Shown piece by piece: positions 9,419 through 18,267 of a stretch of 45,440 nucleotides of DNA. The DNA is taken from contig CAMYJI010000018.1 of the NCBI GenBank assembly GCA_947258545.1, positions 1-45,440 of the forward strand, in the 5' to 3' direction. Made by a program: the position numbers and the translations under genes. The notes under the pieces are model-generated. The model did not search any database. It was not told the DNA's origin and saw only the letters and a list, made by a program, of their open reading frames with translations. The stretch comes from an uncultured Ectothiorhodospiraceae bacterium (lineage in GTDB: Bacteria; Pseudomonadota; Gammaproteobacteria; UBA9214). The stretch's first letter is position 1, and every line of letters begins with the position of its first letter.

Positions 9419-10162
9419 ATGAAAGACAAGACTACACACTTCGGCTTCGAGGAAGTTCAGACACAGGAAAAGGCACACCGGGTACGCGCCGTCTTCGATT
9501 CCGTCGCCGACAATTACGACCTGATGAATGATGTGATGTCCCTGGGCATCCATCGCCTGTGGAAACACCTGGTCATTGACATGGCGAACATACGGCCGGG
9601 CCAGCAGGTCCTGGACCTCGCCGGCGGCACCGGTGACCTGACCCGTCTGATTAGCGCTCGAACCGGCCCGCAAGGCAAGGTCATCCTGTCAGATATCAAT
9701 CACGCCATGATCAGGACAGGCAGGGCGCGCCTGCTGGATAGCGGGATTGCCGGCAACCTCGATTTCATCCAGGCAAATGCCGAACGGCTGCCGTTTGCCG
9801 ACAATAGCTTCGACTGCATTACCATGGGTTTCGGTCTGCGCAATGTCACCGACAAACAGACCGCACTCGATTCCATGTACCGGGTCCTGAGGCCCGGGGG
9901 GCGCCTGCTGGTACTCGAGTTCTCACGCCCGGCCGCGGCACTCAAGCCCGCCTATGACTTCTATTCCTTCAAGATCCTGCCCAGGCTGGGGCAGCTGTTT
10001 GCCAGCGATGCCGACAGCTACCGCTACCTGGCTGAATCCATCCGCATGCACCCGGACCAGAAGGCCCTGCTCGAGATGCTGGAGTCGGCCGGTTTCGAGG
10101 ACTGCAGCTACCAGAACCTGACCGGCGGCATTGTGGCCGTTCACCGTGGTTTCAAATTTTGA
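9419..10162 (+). CDS. ubiE: Ubiquinone/menaquinone biosynthesis C-methyltransferase UbiE
   Basis: SAM-dependent C-methyltransferase acting on the benzoquinol (and, where present, demethylmenaquinol) intermediate at the inner face of the membrane. It has 247 residues. The family signatures are [17 protein letters not shown], the SAM motif [24 protein letters not shown] and GFGLRNVTD. The C terminus AVHRGFKF is typical. It opens a run of four genes that overlap end to start (ubiE, RDD protein, ubiJ, ubiB) and are therefore probably one operon. Confidence 0.96.
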   Translation: MKDKTTHFGFEEVQTQEKAHRVRAVFDSVADNYDLMNDVMSLGIHRLWKHLVIDMANIRPGQQVLDLAGGTGDLTRLISARTGPQGKVILSDINHAMIRTGRARLLDSGIAGNLDFIQANAERLPFADNSFDCITMGFGLRNVTDKQTALDSMYRVLRPGGRLLVLEFSRPAAALKPAYDFYSFKILPRLGQLFASDADSYRYLAESIRMHPDQKALLEMLESAGFEDCSYQNLTGGIVAVHRGFKF

Positions 10163-10629
10163 GCGGCGCTGAATTCCAGTATGCGGGGATGTGGCGCCGT
10201 TTCGGCGCGCTGCTCATTGATGTCTTTCTGGCCTCAATGTTGCTGGCCTGTACCGTGCTGGCCTGGAGCGCCTGGAGCGGTGATATGCCGGCCTGGGGGT
10301 CACGCGCCCTGAACAGCGCGATTGCCGCCGCTGTGCTGATCGCGCTGCTGTTGATGGTTTTGCTCGATGCCCGTCTGCAGGGTACCCCGGGGCTGCAGCT
10401 GCTCGATTGCCGGCTGGTCGACGCCCGCAGCGGACAGGCCATCGGCCTTGGCCGGTCGGCCAAACGCACTGTTTATCTGCTGCTGGCAGTCCTGCCACTG
10501 TTGCTCGGACTGTTGTGGATCGGCTGGGACAAGCACAAGCAGGGCCTGCATGACAAACTGGCCGGGACGCTGGTGATACGCGAGGACTATGCGCTCAGGT
10601 CACTGCAGGAACTGGCACGGGAGGCATGA
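10159..10629 (+). CDS. RDD family membrane protein
   Basis: Predicted inner-membrane protein of 156 residues with an RDD domain. It shows the N-terminal [14 protein letters not shown] motif, two hydrophobic segments around residues 20-40 and 50-72, a third near 100-120, and the late motif [15 protein letters not shown]. The likely start is a TTG at 10159 that overlaps the ubiE stop; starting at the ATG at 10189 would cut off part of the conserved YAG segment. RDD proteins have been linked to ion transport in a few bacteria, but this one has no assigned function. Its position inside a ubiquinone operon is notable. Confidence 0.8.
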   Translation: MSGAEFQYAGMWRRFGALLIDVFLASMLLACTVLAWSAWSGDMPAWGSRALNSAIAAAVLIALLLMVLLDARLQGTPGLQLLDCRLVDARSGQAIGLGRSAKRTVYLLLAVLPLLLGLLWIGWDKHKQGLHDKLAGTLVIREDYALRSLQELAREA

Positions 10630-11267
10630 TGAAGCTGCCCGCCAGCGTGGCCTCCAGCCTGGAAATCGCTCTCAACCGCTACCTCGACCTGGACCCTTCC
10701 GTCCGTGAGCGCCTGGCGGAACTCGAGGGCCGGCTGATCTCGCTGCAACTGGATGGCCTCGACCTGAGCATTCTACTGAGGCCTGGGCGCAACGGCATCA
10801 CCCTGCTGACCGACACCGGCCAGACAGCGGATACCGTGCTGCACGGCAGCCCGCTGGGCATGGCCCGGCTCGGCCTGGGCGGCGATACCGCAGACACGCT
10901 GTTTTCAGGCGCTGTGGAGATTGGGGGTGATGTCGAGACCGGCCAGGCATTCAAGGCCATTCTGGACGAGATGGATGTCGACTGGGAGGAACAGTTGTCC
11001 CGGCTAACCGGCGATGTACTGGCCCACCAGCTCGGCAACGTCGCGCGCAAGACCGGTTCGCTGCTGGCACATGGCCGCAGCACGCTGATGCAGGACCTGT
11101 CCGAATACCTGCAGGAGGAGCTGCGCGTGCTACCGGCCCGCATCGAGGTCGAGAACTTTTTCGACGACGTCAGCCGGCTCGGCATGGCCATGGACCGCCT
11201 CGAGGCACGCCTGGCGCGGCTGCAGGCGGCACAGCCAGCGAAGCCCGCTACAGACGGTGGGACATGA
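10629..11267 (+). CDS. ubiJ: Ubiquinone biosynthesis accessory factor UbiJ (SCP2 domain)
   Basis: Cytoplasmic accessory protein of about 212 residues that in E. coli binds polyprenyl intermediates and organises the soluble Ubi complex. The N-terminal half is an SCP2-like sterol-carrier fold ([19 protein letters not shown], then [17 protein letters not shown]), and the C-terminal half is helical and probably coiled coil. Two adjacent ATGs (10626 and 10629) are possible; the second gives a better distance from GGGAGG at 10619-10624. The gene overlaps the RDD protein upstream and ubiB downstream. Confidence 0.9.
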   Translation: MKLPASVASSLEIALNRYLDLDPSVRERLAELEGRLISLQLDGLDLSILLRPGRNGITLLTDTGQTADTVLHGSPLGMARLGLGGDTADTLFSGAVEIGGDVETGQAFKAILDEMDVDWEEQLSRLTGDVLAHQLGNVARKTGSLLAHGRSTLMQDLSEYLQEELRVLPARIEVENFFDDVSRLGMAMDRLEARLARLQAAQPAKPATDGGT

Positions 11268-12937
11268 TACGGCCGGCGCAAATCATCCGGCTGGCACACA
11301 TCAACTTCGTCCTGGTGCGCCATGGCCTCGATGAAGTCATCCTTGCCACCCACCTGTTAAGGCCGTTTCGTTTCATCTATTACCTCGCACCCTGGAACTG
11401 GCTGCCGCGCAAACGCGAACCGCGCGCCGTGCGCATCCGCAAGGCGCTGGAAGACCTCGGTCCCATATACGTCAAATTTGGTCAGATTCTGTCGACGCGC
11501 CAGGACCTGTTGCCCGACGACATTGCGGCCGAACTGGCGCGCCTGCAGGACCGTGTGCCACCCTTTCCGGGGCAGCGCGCACGGGCGCAGATCGAAAAGG
11601 CCTATGGCCTGCCGGTGGCACAGGTCTTCCAGGACTTCGATGAGACGCCGCTGGCTTCCGCCTCGATTGCCCAGGTACATACCGCGCGCCTGCGCGACGG
11701 GACCGACGTGGTCATCAAGGTCCTGCGTCCCAACGTCCGCCAGCACATTACCCGCGATGTCAGCCTGCTGCACACGGTTGCCCGCATGGCCGAGCGCTAC
11801 TGGAAGGACGGGCGCCGCCTACGCCCGCGCGAGGTGGTGTGTGAATTCGAAAAGACCCTGTACGACGAACTCGACCTGCTGCGCGAAGCCGCCAATGCCT
11901 CCCAGCTGCGGCGTAATTTCAGCAAGACGAACATGCTCTACGTGCCCGAGATCTACTGGCCCTACTGCCGGCCCAATGTGATGGTGATGGAGCGCATTTT
12001 CGGAACTCCCATCAGCGACATCGATGCACTGCGCGCGCACGGAATCGACCTGAAGCAGCTGTCCGCGCGCGGCGTTGAAATCTTCTTCACCCAGGTCTTC
12101 GAACACAACTTCTTTCATGCCGACATGCACCCCGGTAACCTGTTCGTGTCACCCGGCGGCTGCTACATGGCCGTCGATTTCGGCATCATGGGCACCCTGA
12201 ATCCCGTCGACCAGCGCTATCTGGCGGAAAACTTTCTGGCCTTTTTCCGGCGTGATTACCGGCGCGTGGCGGAGCTGCATGTCGAATCGGAATGGGTGCC
12301 GTGCGGCACGCGTGTGGATGAATTCGAATCGGCGATACGCACCGTGTGTGAACCGATCTTCGAGAAACCGCTGAAGGAAATCTCTTTCGGCAATGTACTA
12401 CTGCGCCTGTTCCAGACGGCACGGCGTTTCAACATGGAGATCCAGCCGCAACTCGTCCTGTTGCAAAAGACCCTGCTCAACATCGAGGGCCTGGGACGAC
12501 AGCTGTATCCCGACCTCGATCTGTGGCAAACGGCCAAACCATTCCTGGAACGCTCCATGAGCGAACAGCTCGGCACCCGTGCCCTGGTCCGCAATATCAA
12601 GCAGAGCATTCCCGCCTGGACCGAAACCCTGCCGGAACTGCCGGTGCTGGGCCACAAGTTCATGGAACAGGCCACCGCCGGAAAGCTGCGGATCGAGTGG
12701 ACCTCGGGTGAACTCGGCAAGCTGCGCCGCGATATACGCCGTGCCAACCGCCGCACGGTCGGCGCGATCGTCGCAAGCGGACTGATCCTGGGTGCGGTTG
12801 TGGTATACGGCCTGGCCGGCCTCAATGCCCATCAGCCGGGCATGCTGCTGGGCGTGCCGCTGCTGAGCTGGCTACTTGGCGGTCTGGGCCTGGTGGTGCT
12901 GGTTATCAGCCGGCCCGATGACGCGGACCTGGACTGA
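11264..12937 (+). CDS. ubiB: Ubiquinone biosynthesis regulatory kinase-like protein UbiB
   Basis: Atypical kinase-like ATPase of the ADCK/UbiB family, needed for ubiquinone synthesis and anchored in the inner membrane. It has 557 residues. The family marks are the KxGQ motif in [16 protein letters not shown], the alanine-rich loop in [24 protein letters not shown] and the DFG of AVDFGIMG. Two hydrophobic segments at the C terminus (about residues 500-520 and 528-550) form the membrane anchor. The start codon overlaps the ubiJ stop by ATGA. It is the last gene of the ubi run; a MITE-like element lies 21 bp beyond its TGA. Confidence 0.96.
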   Translation: MIRPAQIIRLAHINFVLVRHGLDEVILATHLLRPFRFIYYLAPWNWLPRKREPRAVRIRKALEDLGPIYVKFGQILSTRQDLLPDDIAAELARLQDRVPPFPGQRARAQIEKAYGLPVAQVFQDFDETPLASASIAQVHTARLRDGTDVVIKVLRPNVRQHITRDVSLLHTVARMAERYWKDGRRLRPREVVCEFEKTLYDELDLLREAANASQLRRNFSKTNMLYVPEIYWPYCRPNVMVMERIFGTPISDIDALRAHGIDLKQLSARGVEIFFTQVFEHNFFHADMHPGNLFVSPGGCYMAVDFGIMGTLNPVDQRYLAENFLAFFRRDYRRVAELHVESEWVPCGTRVDEFESAIRTVCEPIFEKPLKEISFGNVLLRLFQTARRFNMEIQPQLVLLQKTLLNIEGLGRQLYPDLDLWQTAKPFLERSMSEQLGTRALVRNIKQSIPAWTETLPELPVLGHKFMEQATAGKLRIEWTSGELGKLRRDIRRANRRTVGAIVASGLILGAVVVYGLAGLNAHQPGMLLGVPLLSWLLGGLGLVVLVISRPDDADLD

Positions 12938-12957
12938 CCGGGCAGCCGGCCACGCCA

Positions 12958-13080
12958 AGCCCGCATTCCTCACCGGCATAGGTAAGCCCAAAATCACGCC
13001 GTCTTGTTCCTGTTCTCCACTCTGTTCTATACATCAGTGCCTTCTGTGGATCTTCCGCCGCCCGGTGAGAAATACGGGCT
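12958..13080. mobile_element. MITE-like element, copy 1 (between ubiB and DUF389 gene)
   Basis: A 123-bp non-coding unit bounded by near-perfect terminal inverted repeats: left AGCCCGCATTCCTCACCGG, right end complementary to AGCCCGTATTTCTCACCGG. The interior shares blocks with the copy at 22533-22656, including ATAGGTAA, GTCTTGTT, CTGTTC, GCCTT and CCGCCGCCCGG. It contains no open frame of note. Its right end gives the AG of the TAG stop of the minus-strand DUF389 gene. RNA from either strand could pair through the arms, so it may also act as a bidirectional terminator between these convergent genes. Confidence 0.8.
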
Positions 13081-14074
13081 AACCGAGCAACTGCTGGCGC
13101 AGGACAATCGCCACTACCAGCAAGGCCAGCGTCACAATCCAGATCGCCGTGTAGGTCACTGTGGACTGGCGTGCCTTACGCATTTCCAGCCATGTGCGCG
13201 GCCTGACACCGCGGTACAGGAACATCAGCTTGGCGGACAGATTGATGCAGACGATGTTCACCGCCAGCAGCAGACCGGCGCCCAGCGCCAGGCCGACCTG
13301 AGCACTGCCCAGCAGCATGCCAAGACTGGCGGCCGGCGGCAACAGGGCCACCGCGACCATCACGCCCACCAGGGCGCTGGACAGGCCCGTGGTCAGCGAC
13401 AGGACCGCGGCCGCACCCGAGGCCAGGGCCAGCACCACACCGTCGAGGCCGACATCCGTGCGCGCCAGTATCTCCGGGCTGGCCAGGTGGTCGGGCCAGA
13501 TCGCACCAATAACCAGGGCAATCACCAGTGTCAGGGTCAGGCCGGCCATGTTGGTCTTGAGCGATTTCCATATCAGCTCGTTGTCACCCAGCGATGTCGC
13601 CAGGGCGAGCGCGATATTCGGACCCAGCAGCGGTGCAATCACCATGGCGCCGATGACCACAGCCACATTGTTCTCGATCAGCCCGATGGAGGCGACAATG
13701 GTTGACAGGCATGCCATCAGCAGGAAGTTAATGTCCAGGCGCGCACCACGCTCGATGTCGTTGTACAACTCCTCGCGTGTCTGGCTATCGCCACCGCTGG
13801 CCTTGTCCTGCCCGGCGGCGGACACTGGCTGTGCACGCGGTAATGCCGCCTCTACCGGGAGAATGATAATGCGGAAATTTACGCTGCCGCCCAGCAGGCC
13901 TTGCAGGGCATCGACCACCTGCTGGCGCGCTGTGTCATCGACCAGCATATGCAGTACCACGCGGCCGTCATCACCGGATGGACACGCCCAGAAGTCAACA
14001 ACATGGTACTGCTCGGCGATACTCGCCAGGGTGTCCAGGTGGCCGGCATCGGCAACAACCTCGATGATGCGCAT
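13079..14074 (-). CDS. DUF389 (TIGR00341-type) membrane protein
   Basis: Predicted inner-membrane protein of 331 residues, function unknown. The first 85 residues form a soluble ACT-like region (MRIIEVVADAGHLDTLASIA), followed by a linker and the DUF389 membrane domain. That domain is marked by FLLMACLSTIVASIGLIENN, AMVIAPLLGPNIALALA and a glycine/alanine-rich repeat of hydrophobic helices; about seven membrane segments can be counted. A basic loop near residue 300 precedes the last helix. The TAG stop uses two bases of the adjacent MITE-like element. It is 18 bp downstream of the yajL-like gene and may be co-transcribed with it. Confidence 0.85.
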   Translation of the reverse strand: MRIIEVVADAGHLDTLASIAEQYHVVDFWACPSGDDGRVVLHMLVDDTARQQVVDALQGLLGGSVNFRIIILPVEAALPRAQPVSAAGQDKASGGDSQTREELYNDIERGARLDINFLLMACLSTIVASIGLIENNVAVVIGAMVIAPLLGPNIALALATSLGDNELIWKSLKTNMAGLTLTLVIALVIGAIWPDHLASPEILARTDVGLDGVVLALASGAAAVLSLTTGLSSALVGVMVAVALLPPAASLGMLLGSAQVGLALGAGLLLAVNIVCINLSAKLMFLYRGVRPRTWLEMRKARQSTVTYTAIWIVTLALLVVAIVLRQQLLG

Positions 14075-14092
14075 TAACTGTAAAAGGCGCGG

Positions 14093-14650
14093 CTAGTGCG
14101 TGGGACGCTGCAGCCCCGCCTCGACTTGCGCACGCGCCTGTTCCCCGGCCAGTACGTCGATCAACTGCAGGGCGAAATCCATGGCCGTGCCGGGGCCGCG
14201 GGAGGTGATCACCTTGCCATCGGCAACGACCGGCTCTTCACAGTATTCCATGCCCGGGACACTGCCGGGGTCCATTGAACCGGGATAGCAGGTGACGCGC
14301 TTGCCATCCAGCAGGCCGCTGTGCGCCAGCACCTTGGGAGCGGCACAGATGGCAGCGGTGTATTTGCCTGCGCCTGCCATCTGCCTGAGCAGCCCGGTCA
14401 CGCGCTTGTCGTTGTCCAGGTGATCGGCGCCCGGCAGCCCGCCTGGCAGGACCACCATGTCGTACTCCCGCGCCAGTGCCTCATCCAGGGTTGTATCGGG
14501 AATCAGCACCGTGCCGCGCGAGGCGCGCACCGGCTGGCCATCGAGGCCGGCGGTCACTACATCGATGCCCGCCCGCCGCAGCAGGTCCACTATGGTGACG
14601 GCTTCGAGTTCTTCGCAACCTTGTGCGAGCGGGACCAGGACGCTTGCCAT
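14093..14650 (-). CDS. DJ-1/PfpI family protein (YajL-like)
   Basis: Cytoplasmic protein of 185 residues in the DJ-1/ThiJ/YajL group, proposed to be a redox chaperone or glyoxalase/deglycase. The conserved glutamate is in AQGCEELEAVT, and the reactive cysteine lies in AAICAAPKVLAHSGLL, the nucleophile elbow of the family. The length and the C-terminal TSRGPGTAMDFAL segment fit YajL. Its start lies inside the end of the upstream deacetylase-like gene, a 61-bp overlap. Assignment to YajL itself rather than another DJ-1 clade is probable, not certain. Confidence 0.88.
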   Translation of the reverse strand: MASVLVPLAQGCEELEAVTIVDLLRRAGIDVVTAGLDGQPVRASRGTVLIPDTTLDEALAREYDMVVLPGGLPGADHLDNDKRVTGLLRQMAGAGKYTAAICAAPKVLAHSGLLDGKRVTCYPGSMDPGSVPGMEYCEEPVVADGKVITSRGPGTAMDFALQLIDVLAGEQARAQVEAGLQRPTH

Positions 14651-15450
14651 AATTCGCTTCTCCCCTCATCGATTTCAATCAGTCGCCTGACCGGCACTAA
14701 CTCGACATTATAGTCGGCGAGCCTGGGCAGTTCGCGCGTAAGTACCGCCAGGGTTTCCGGATAGGGATGCCCGATACCCACTGCGCTACCGTTGGCGCGC
14801 GCGGTTGCAAGCAGCCGCCTGAACTGGCGCATCACGGCCGCGGAGTCGCGCACATTGTCCAGGAACACGTTACGCTCGATGCCTGGAACTCCATGCTCGT
14901 TCGCCATCTGCAGGGCAACCGTTGCCGTAGTGGTGCGGCTGTCGACAAAAAACAGTGCGCCGTGCCGGCTGATGGCCTGCATCAGCCAGGCCATGTGGCC
15001 CGGGTGGCGAGTCAGCAAACTGCCCTTGTGATTATTGATGCCGCTGACATTGGGTACCGCGTCGAGGCGCTGCTGCAGGGCATCCATGAGTTGCTGTCGC
15101 GTCATGTCCAGTGTCAACTCCCCGGGTTCCCGGACCGCATGATTAACCGCCTGCATCGGCAGGTGCAGCATGACCTCCTTGTCGCCGGCATGTGCCAGCC
15201 GCGCAAGGGGCCGGGTGAAGGGTGCGTGCGGCAGGAATGAGCAGGCGACCGCTCCGGGCAATGCAATGGCCTGCTTGCCCTGTTGCAACTGGTTGCCCAG
15301 GTCATCGATGATCAAGGCGATCCTGGCTGTTGTTGCAGGGATGCTTTCGTCAGCTGCAGCAACGGGCAGACCCGGCAACAGCAGGCACACCAGCAACTGG
15401 AATCTGAATGCGCGCGCCAGACAGGCAGGTCCGCCGCCGCCGAGGATCAC
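14590..15450 (-). CDS. Divergent polysaccharide deacetylase family protein (YibQ-like)
   Basis: Probable periplasmic protein of 286 residues with an N-terminal signal (hydrophobic LLVCLLLPGLPVAAA). The domain begins at RIALIIDDLGNQ and includes FLPHAPFTRPLA, LHLPMQAVNH, FVDSRTTT and IGHPYPETLAVL, the pattern of the divergent polysaccharide deacetylase family (DUF610, E. coli YibQ). The family shares a fold with NodB-type deacetylases, but substrates are unknown. The GTG start at 15450 overlaps the ctpA stop by 4 bp. The order gpmI-envC-(ctpA)-yibQ is conserved in Pseudomonas and E. coli. Confidence 0.88.
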   Translation of the reverse strand: MILGGGGPACLARAFRFQLLVCLLLPGLPVAAADESIPATTARIALIIDDLGNQLQQGKQAIALPGAVACSFLPHAPFTRPLARLAHAGDKEVMLHLPMQAVNHAVREPGELTLDMTRQQLMDALQQRLDAVPNVSGINNHKGSLLTRHPGHMAWLMQAISRHGALFFVDSRTTTATVALQMANEHGVPGIERNVFLDNVRDSAAVMRQFRRLLATARANGSAVGIGHPYPETLAVLTRELPRLADYNVELVPVRRLIEIDEGRSELWQASWSRSHKVAKNSKPSP

Positions 15451-16769
15451 TGCATGCGTTCCTGCAGTATGGCCAGGCCCTTGAGCAGGTTCAGCGCCTC
15501 GTACAGCTGGTAGTCGGATTGTGCCAGTGATTCCTTTTCGGCCTCCGCTGCGCCCTCTTTATCCCCGTCCTCGTCAAGAAGCTTGCCGTTACCATTTGAC
15601 AAGTGACCGGACAGATTGGCCTCTTTCAGCGGCTGCAGTTTCGCTTCCGCAGCGGCGACCTGCAGGGTTTCCAGCTCAATGTCCGGGATGATGCCTTCCG
15701 CCTGAATGGAGCGCCCGGACGGCGTGTAGTAGCGTGCAGTCGTCAGTTTCAGCGCGGTACCGCCGCTCAATGGGAGTATGGTCTGCACAGAGCCCTTGCC
15801 GAAGGTGCGCGTCCCAATGATGATGGCGCGTTTGTGGTCCTGCAGGGCACCGGCCACGATCTCCGATGCGGAAGCGGAACCCTGGTTCACCAGCACCACC
15901 ATCGGCGCGCCGCTAACCACATCATCAGGCGTCGCGTTGAAACGCAGGCTGGAATCGGCAATACGGCCCTCGGTATAGACAATAAGGCCCTTGGTCAGGA
16001 ACGCATCGGAGACGGCAACCGCGCCGTTCAGAACCCCGCCCGGGTTGTTCCTGAGGTCCAGCACCAGGCCATTGAGCTTGCCGTCATTCTCCTTCTTCAG
16101 CTTGGCAATTGCATTGACCAGATAGTCCGCCGTTTTGGACTGGAACTGCGAAATGCGCAAATAGCCATAACCCGGTTCCAGGATCCGGCTCTTGACACTC
16201 TTGACCTTGATAATGTCACGCGTGATGGTGACCTGCAGCGGCTTGTCGAGGCCATCGCGCACAATCGTCAACTCGATGTCGGTACCGGGCTTGCCGCGCA
16301 TCACCTTCACCGCATCGCTCAGGGTCATGCCCTTCACCGGTGTGTCGTCCAGTCGAATAATCAGGTCACCCGCTTCGATACCGGCACGCTGGGCCGGGGT
16401 GTCATCGATCGGCGCGATTACCTTGACGAAGCCGTCTTCCATGCCGACCTCGATGCCCAGTCCACCAAACTGGCCGGTGGTGCCGACCTGCAACTCCTTG
16501 AACTGGTCGGTGTCGAGATAGGCCGAATGCGGGTCCAACCCGGTCAACATGCCGCGGATGGCGTTTTCCAGCAGCTCCTTGTCCTCGACCGATTCGACAT
16601 AGTCATTCTTGATACGGCCGAACACATCACTGAAGGTGCGCAACTCTTCCACGGGCAGGCTGGCGGCGGCCGTATCACGCTCGGCAAACACACCGTGCCC
16701 GATAGAGACCAGCACTCCCAGTACCAGCCCTGTGATTAACAACAAATAATTCTGGGTCTTTACTTTCAT
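15447..16769 (-). CDS. ctpA: Carboxyl-terminal processing protease, S41 family
   Basis: Periplasmic serine protease of 440 residues that in Pseudomonas degrades peptidoglycan hydrolases. It has an N-terminal membrane or signal segment (residues 8-28), an N-terminal helical domain, a PDZ domain at about 95-185 (FGGLGIEVGMEDGFVKVIAP) and a peptidase domain. The catalytic pair is S300 in NQGSASASEIVAG and K325 in RTFGKGSVQ, with the usual 25-residue spacing. The C-terminal tail is acidic and probably disordered. It is downstream of envC, consistent with control of cell-wall hydrolysis. The 230-bp gap to envC contains a hairpin. Confidence 0.93.
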   Translation of the reverse strand: MKVKTQNYLLLITGLVLGVLVSIGHGVFAERDTAAASLPVEELRTFSDVFGRIKNDYVESVEDKELLENAIRGMLTGLDPHSAYLDTDQFKELQVGTTGQFGGLGIEVGMEDGFVKVIAPIDDTPAQRAGIEAGDLIIRLDDTPVKGMTLSDAVKVMRGKPGTDIELTIVRDGLDKPLQVTITRDIIKVKSVKSRILEPGYGYLRISQFQSKTADYLVNAIAKLKKENDGKLNGLVLDLRNNPGGVLNGAVAVSDAFLTKGLIVYTEGRIADSSLRFNATPDDVVSGAPMVVLVNQGSASASEIVAGALQDHKRAIIIGTRTFGKGSVQTILPLSGGTALKLTTARYYTPSGRSIQAEGIIPDIELETLQVAAAEAKLQPLKEANLSGHLSNGNGKLLDEDGDKEGAAEAEKESLAQSDYQLYEALNLLKGLAILQERMQ

Positions 16770-16964
16770 AAGGATTGTTCCATGTGGCGCTCCGCTTGCG
16801 GCCTTGCAACCCGGCCCGGTCTGGGCACCACGTTCAGTCGGTATTTATGACAATATCACAGGGTCAGTAAGAGCGGTATCGGCGTGCCCGGAAAAAGCTT
16901 TTGAAATCTGTGATAATTCCCGGGCCTTAACCCTCAGACAGTGGCCCGATACGAAGATTCCTTC

Positions 16965-16994
16965 ATACCGCCGGCTGTACTGACCGGCCGGTAT
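16965..16994 (-). other. Hairpin downstream of envC
   Basis: On the minus strand ATACCGGCCGG pairs with CCGGCGGTAT, a stem of ten pairs with one bulged G, starting 6 bp after the envC stop. No T-run follows, so it is not a standard intrinsic terminator; it may protect or partly terminate the envC transcript before ctpA. The rest of the 230-bp envC-ctpA gap shows nothing recognisable. Confidence 0.4.
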
Positions 16995-16999
16995 GGCCC

Positions 17000-18190
17000 T
17001 CAGCGGCTGGCATGGCGCTCCGATGGCGTGCCGGCAAACCATGGCGCGGGATTGAATGGCCGGCCGTCCTTGCGCCGCTCGAGATACAGCCCCGACTGCG
17101 CCTGGCCACCGCTGTTACCGACAGCGGCAATCACCTCGCCTGCCTCGACCCACTCACCGACCTCCTTGAAGAGACTGCGGTTGTGCCCGTACAGCGACAT
17201 ATAGCCGTCGCCGTGATCGAGGATCAGCAGCAGACCAAAACCACGCAGCCAGTCGGCAAACGCAATGCGGCCCTTGGATATGGCATGCACGTCCGTATCG
17301 GCACGCGCCCTGATCAACAGCCCGCGTGATTTTAGCTTGCCATCGGCATGGCGTTCACCGAAGCGCATGCTGATGCGCCCCGCCACCGGCCAGGCCAGTT
17401 TGCCCTTGAGCGCACCCAGCGATTGATATTTGCCCACCGCCGGCGGGATGTCCTTGAGGGCTTGCTGCAGTGACTGTACCAGCGACTGAAGCCGCCGCTC
17501 GTCCTGCTCGAGTGTACTCAGTTCGCTGGTTTTTTGGTTCAGGTCGGCCTGCAGCTTTGCCAGTACCTTGCGCCGGTTCGCCTGCTGCTGTTCACGCTGT
17601 TGCGATTTCTCCTGCTGTTGGGCGTGCAACGTCACAAGCCGGGATTTCTCATCAAGCAGCGCCTGTTCGATGCTCGCCAGTTCGTCCAGAACAGTACGAA
17701 TCGATTGCATTCGTTCGCTGCGTGCGCGGCTTAAATAACCGTGATAGGTCATCATGCGGCCAATGGTTGCCGGGTCTTGCTGGTTAAGCAGCAGTTTCAC
17801 CTTTGCCTGTCGACCCATGGCGTAGGCGGAACGCATGTCACGCGCCAGCGTGCTGCGCATCTGTTGCAGCGAGTCCCGCTGCTGTCGGCGTTGCTTGTCA
17901 AGTGCCTCTAGCTTTTCCTCTGATACCTGTGCCTCTCTCTTCAGGCGGCGCACTGCGGCGCTTACCACGCCGATCTCCTTCTCCGCACGTTCCAGTTGTT
18001 TGTGCAGTCTGCTCTGCTGGCCGCGGATAGAACCCAGCTCGTCCTTGAGCTTGTCGATCCTGGCTCGCAGCTGCTTGAGGCGTTCGGCCTGTTCCGCTGC
18101 CTGACCGGAATCCGCAACGACATGATCTGTACAGACCAGGAAGCATGCTAGAAACAGCAACACCTGTGCAATCGAATATCGACATATCAT
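17000..18190 (-). CDS. envC: Murein hydrolase activator EnvC
   Basis: Periplasmic septal protein of 396 residues that activates the amidases AmiA/AmiB during cell separation. A signal peptide (YSIAQVLLFLACFLVC) is followed by a long coiled coil (about residues 30-250, rich in Q, R, E and L) and a C-terminal LytM/M23 domain. In that domain the metal ligands of active M23 peptidases are lost: the HxxxD region reads SRGLLIRA and the final HxH reads SGLYLERR, as expected for a non-catalytic EnvC. The ATG at 18190 is preferred over 18271 because it begins directly at the signal peptide and avoids overlap with gpmI. Confidence 0.93.
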   Translation of the reverse strand: MICRYSIAQVLLFLACFLVCTDHVVADSGQAAEQAERLKQLRARIDKLKDELGSIRGQQSRLHKQLERAEKEIGVVSAAVRRLKREAQVSEEKLEALDKQRRQQRDSLQQMRSTLARDMRSAYAMGRQAKVKLLLNQQDPATIGRMMTYHGYLSRARSERMQSIRTVLDELASIEQALLDEKSRLVTLHAQQQEKSQQREQQQANRRKVLAKLQADLNQKTSELSTLEQDERRLQSLVQSLQQALKDIPPAVGKYQSLGALKGKLAWPVAGRISMRFGERHADGKLKSRGLLIRARADTDVHAISKGRIAFADWLRGFGLLLILDHGDGYMSLYGHNRSLFKEVGEWVEAGEVIAAVGNSGGQAQSGLYLERRKDGRPFNPAPWFAGTPSERHASR

Positions 18191-18267
18191 GTGACACAAG
18201 GGGTGTATTGCCGGGCGGTAAACAGCGTAATCAGGGATCTGCATTTCCCCGGTATGAAAGCCGCGAA

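Noticed and set aside
17000..18190. Active M23 endopeptidase
   Set aside because: The metal-binding histidines and aspartate of active LytM enzymes are replaced, and the coiled coil plus gene context fit EnvC.
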